Positions 6,065 through 7,367 of a stretch of DNA of 7,367 nt are shown here, piece after piece; position 1 is the stretch's first letter, and every line of letters starts with the position of its first letter. The notes beneath the pieces are model-generated. The model made no database searches and was not told the DNA's origin. It saw only the letters and a program-made list of their open reading frames with translations. This stretch comes from Chlamydia trachomatis (GTDB lineage Bacteria; Chlamydiota; Chlamydiia; Chlamydiales; 2-12-FULL-49-11), in the NCBI GenBank assembly GCA_945877885.1, contig CAMCSI010000065.1, positions 1-7,367 of the forward strand, read 5' to 3'. Position numbers and translations under genes: made by a program.

Positions 6065-7183
6065 TTAACAGTGTAAAAAAGCCAAGTCTGCAAACCATAG
6101 AGCAGTGCTATCTTGCAATATCGCAACAAGAACCACTTCCTTATCTGCTTGTAATTCCGCAGCTGCAAACTCAATAGCCCTGCCATTTTGACTGACCGCA
6201 GCAAGAACCACTTCCTTATCTGCTTTTAATTCCGCAGCTGCATTCCGAAGAGCACTACCACTTTGCCGTACCGCAGCAAGAACCACTTCCTTATCTGCTC
6301 GTAATTCAGGGGCTGCAAACTGAAGAATCCTGCCATCTTGGCTTACAGCAGCAAGAACAACTTCCCTTTCAGCTCTTAACGTATCAGGTATATAAGAAAA
6401 AGCACTGACATTTTCTCTTACCGCAGCAAGAAACCAGTTCTTAATTGAATCTTGTAAATAAATATGCCTGATATTTCTTAAATTAAGCTGCCTGAGATGT
6501 GGTAAGCTAGAACTTAAATCCGGTAAACTACTAATTGGATTATTCGATAAGTCAAGATGTTGAAGATTTCTAAACCTTTCAATCTCATCAGGTAAATACC
6601 TCAGTTCTTTCAAAGATAAATTCAATCGAGTAATACCCCCTAGCACCCCTTGGTTTGCCTCATCTGCAAACCATTCTCGTATTTGTTGTGGGGTTGAATT
6701 TGCAGGGATTGCAAGCCCTTCTTCACGTAAAACCTCGGTAAATCTTTGCAGAGCACGATCTTTACCTTCTCGAATTATTTGACCTGTATTTGTTCCTTGT
6801 AGTACTCCATAAACATCCTGAATAGTACTTTCCCTATTAGACCTAATTGAATCAAGAGACGCTACATCAGTACATACGCGTTTAAATAAGCGATTTATTA
6901 ATCTAATAAAGTCAAAATTTAGATTTTGAGCATTTATTTTTGGGAGTAATCTACCTTGTAAATAAGAAAAGACACCAAGGTCCTTTACTTTCTTAAGCAT
7001 ATCAAGTTTTGCATTAGGGTCAATTACTGTTAGGTTCCTTGAAAGTCCAGCTATTTCACGAGGGACAAAACCCGCTATTACTGTAAATACATCTAAAGGT
7101 AGTGTAACTGATGATCTTGGTTGAACCATCCCAACATCTTCATCAGCAGCAGGAGCACCCCCTCCTTGTCTAATATTTTCCAT
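6065..7183 (-). CDS. F-box-like / LRR / DUF4116 repeat protein, effector-like
   Basis: This is a 372-residue multidomain protein without a signal peptide or membrane helix. Residues 27-55 (TLPLDVFTVIAGFVP...LSRNL) resemble an F-box, the short helical motif that recruits SKP1 in eukaryotic ubiquitin ligases; this is suggestive, not certain. Residues 56-180 are helical and unassigned. Residues 184-243 hold about three leucine-rich repeats (ITRLNLSLKELRYLPDEI, NLQHLDLSNNPISSLP, HLRQLNLRNI). Residues 249-370 hold about five 25-residue DUF4116 units (LRADKEVVLAAVRQSG...). F-box plus a binding repeat is the layout of ligase adaptors mimicked by several intracellular bacteria, so a host-targeted effector is inferred. 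The ATG has AGGAG six bases upstream (7194-7190). The last unit stops after ALWFADLAFLHC, just before a terminator. An IS30-type end lies directly upstream. Confidence 0.85.
   Translation of the reverse strand: MENIRQGGGAPAADEDVGMVQPRSSVTLPLDVFTVIAGFVPREIAGLSRNLTVIDPNAKLDMLKKVKDLGVFSYLQGRLLPKINAQNLNFDFIRLINRLFKRVCTDVASLDSIRSNRESTIQDVYGVLQGTNTGQIIREGKDRALQRFTEVLREEGLAIPANSTPQQIREWFADEANQGVLGGITRLNLSLKELRYLPDEIERFRNLQHLDLSNNPISSLPDLSSSLPHLRQLNLRNIRHIYLQDSIKNWFLAAVRENVSAFSYIPDTLRAEREVVLAAVSQDGRILQFAAPELRADKEVVLAAVRQSGSALRNAAAELKADKEVVLAAVSQNGRAIEFAAAELQADKEVVLVAILQDSTALWFADLAFLHC
6123..6440 (-). repeat. 75-bp tandem repeat coding for DUF4116 units
   Basis: The plus-strand motif gcagcaagaaccacttcc begins at 6123 (one mismatch), 6198 and 6273. 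It recurs in altered form at 6348 and 6423. The period is exactly 75 bp, that is 25 codons. The first three copies are nearly identical over their first 27 bases and stay similar through the unit, while the outer ones have diverged. Such an array can gain or lose whole units in frame by slippage or recombination. Confidence 0.9.
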
Positions 7184-7219
7184 TTTTTTCTCCTTTTTTA
7201 TAATTTTTATTATTAATTA

Positions 7220-7367
7220 GGCCCATTGAACCTTGAAGTGCACGAAAAGAGGCATAAAAATTATTACAAATCACTAATGTGTTCCCAAGTTTAACATGCC
7301 TGTTGATAATCTTTCAAATGCTTCCAGTGGTGTTTCAAAATCAAGAATCTTTCTAGGTCTATTATTA
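7220..7367 (-). mobile_element. right end of an IS30-family insertion sequence (partial)
   Basis: The element runs out of the window at 7367. Its transposase stops at 7274, and the terminal inverted repeat should lie shortly after. The best candidate is at 7243-7220, starting GTGCACTTCAAGG on the minus strand and ending GGGCC. It sits 37 bases before the LRR/DUF4116 start codon. The other end is not visible, so neither the inverted repeat nor a target duplication can be confirmed. Confidence 0.45.
7274..7367 (-). CDS. IS30-family transposase, C-terminal fragment
   Basis: Thirty codons at the edge of the window end at a TAG (7276-7274). They begin NNRPRKILDFETPLEAF, the conserved tail of IS30-family DDE transposases, where NRPRK is followed by a short turn, TP and an aromatic-rich helix. 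The reading continues LSTGMLNLGTH before the stop. The catalytic core lies beyond the window, so it cannot be told whether the copy is intact. The gene lies on the same strand as, and upstream of, the LRR/DUF4116 gene. Confidence 0.85.
   Translation of the reverse strand, partial: NNRPRKILDFETPLEAFERLSTGMLNLGTH

Noticed and set aside
6123..6440. Regular repeat as a CRISPR array
   Set aside because: The period is exactly 25 codons and the whole unit, not just a short repeat, is conserved within an open reading frame. It is a protein repeat.

Overview
The window is AT-rich bacterial DNA with compact genes. It most resembles the chromosome of an amoeba- or arthropod-associated Chlamydiota (Parachlamydiales, a Rhabdochlamydia/Simkania/Protochlamydia-like lineage). 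This placement is an inference. It rests on two adjacent genes for DUF4116-repeat proteins, one fused to leucine-rich repeats and an F-box-like N-terminus, a combination typical of amoeba-associated intracellular bacteria. It also rests on the low GC content and a nearby IS30-type transposase. No rRNA or universal marker gene is present to prove it.

Left part (1-2057): a divergent stress or light module. On the minus strand, a four-helix DUF2177 membrane protein (TTG start) is followed 28 bp later by the first seven codons of another gene (GTG start, strong Shine-Dalgarno, Rossmann-like beginning) that leaves the window. On the plus strand lies a full-length DPRP/FeS-BCP-type photolyase-cryptochrome. 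It has lost all the cysteines expected to hold the iron-sulfur cluster. A 10-bp perfect inverted repeat sits in the shared 119-bp promoter region.

Middle (2058-4558): after about 230 bp with no convincing gene comes a six-repeat beta-propeller protein with an N-terminal export signal. Tail to tail with it, 3 bp away, is a glycosyltransferase gene on the minus strand. That gene is split by a -1 frameshift in a run of eight A; the two halves together encode a continuous protein of about 334 residues. Upstream of it on the same strand is tRNA-Ser(UGA), with a near-perfect sigma-70 promoter.

Right part (4640-7367): two tandem minus-strand genes for DUF4116 repeat proteins. One is 367 aa with about eleven 25-residue units. 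The other is 372 aa: F-box-like segment, helical region, about three LRRs and about five DUF4116 units, whose DNA is a 75-bp tandem repeat. A clear intrinsic terminator ends the 372-aa gene. An extended -10 promoter precedes the 367-aa gene, so the two appear to be transcribed separately. The window closes in the C-terminus of an IS30-family transposase, whose element probably ends just upstream of the LRR/DUF4116 gene.

Most notable points: the glycosyltransferase frameshift at a slippery A-run (decay, sequencing error or slippage rescue), the cluster-less photolyase with its candidate operator, and the repeat-driven effector-like gene pair beside an insertion sequence.
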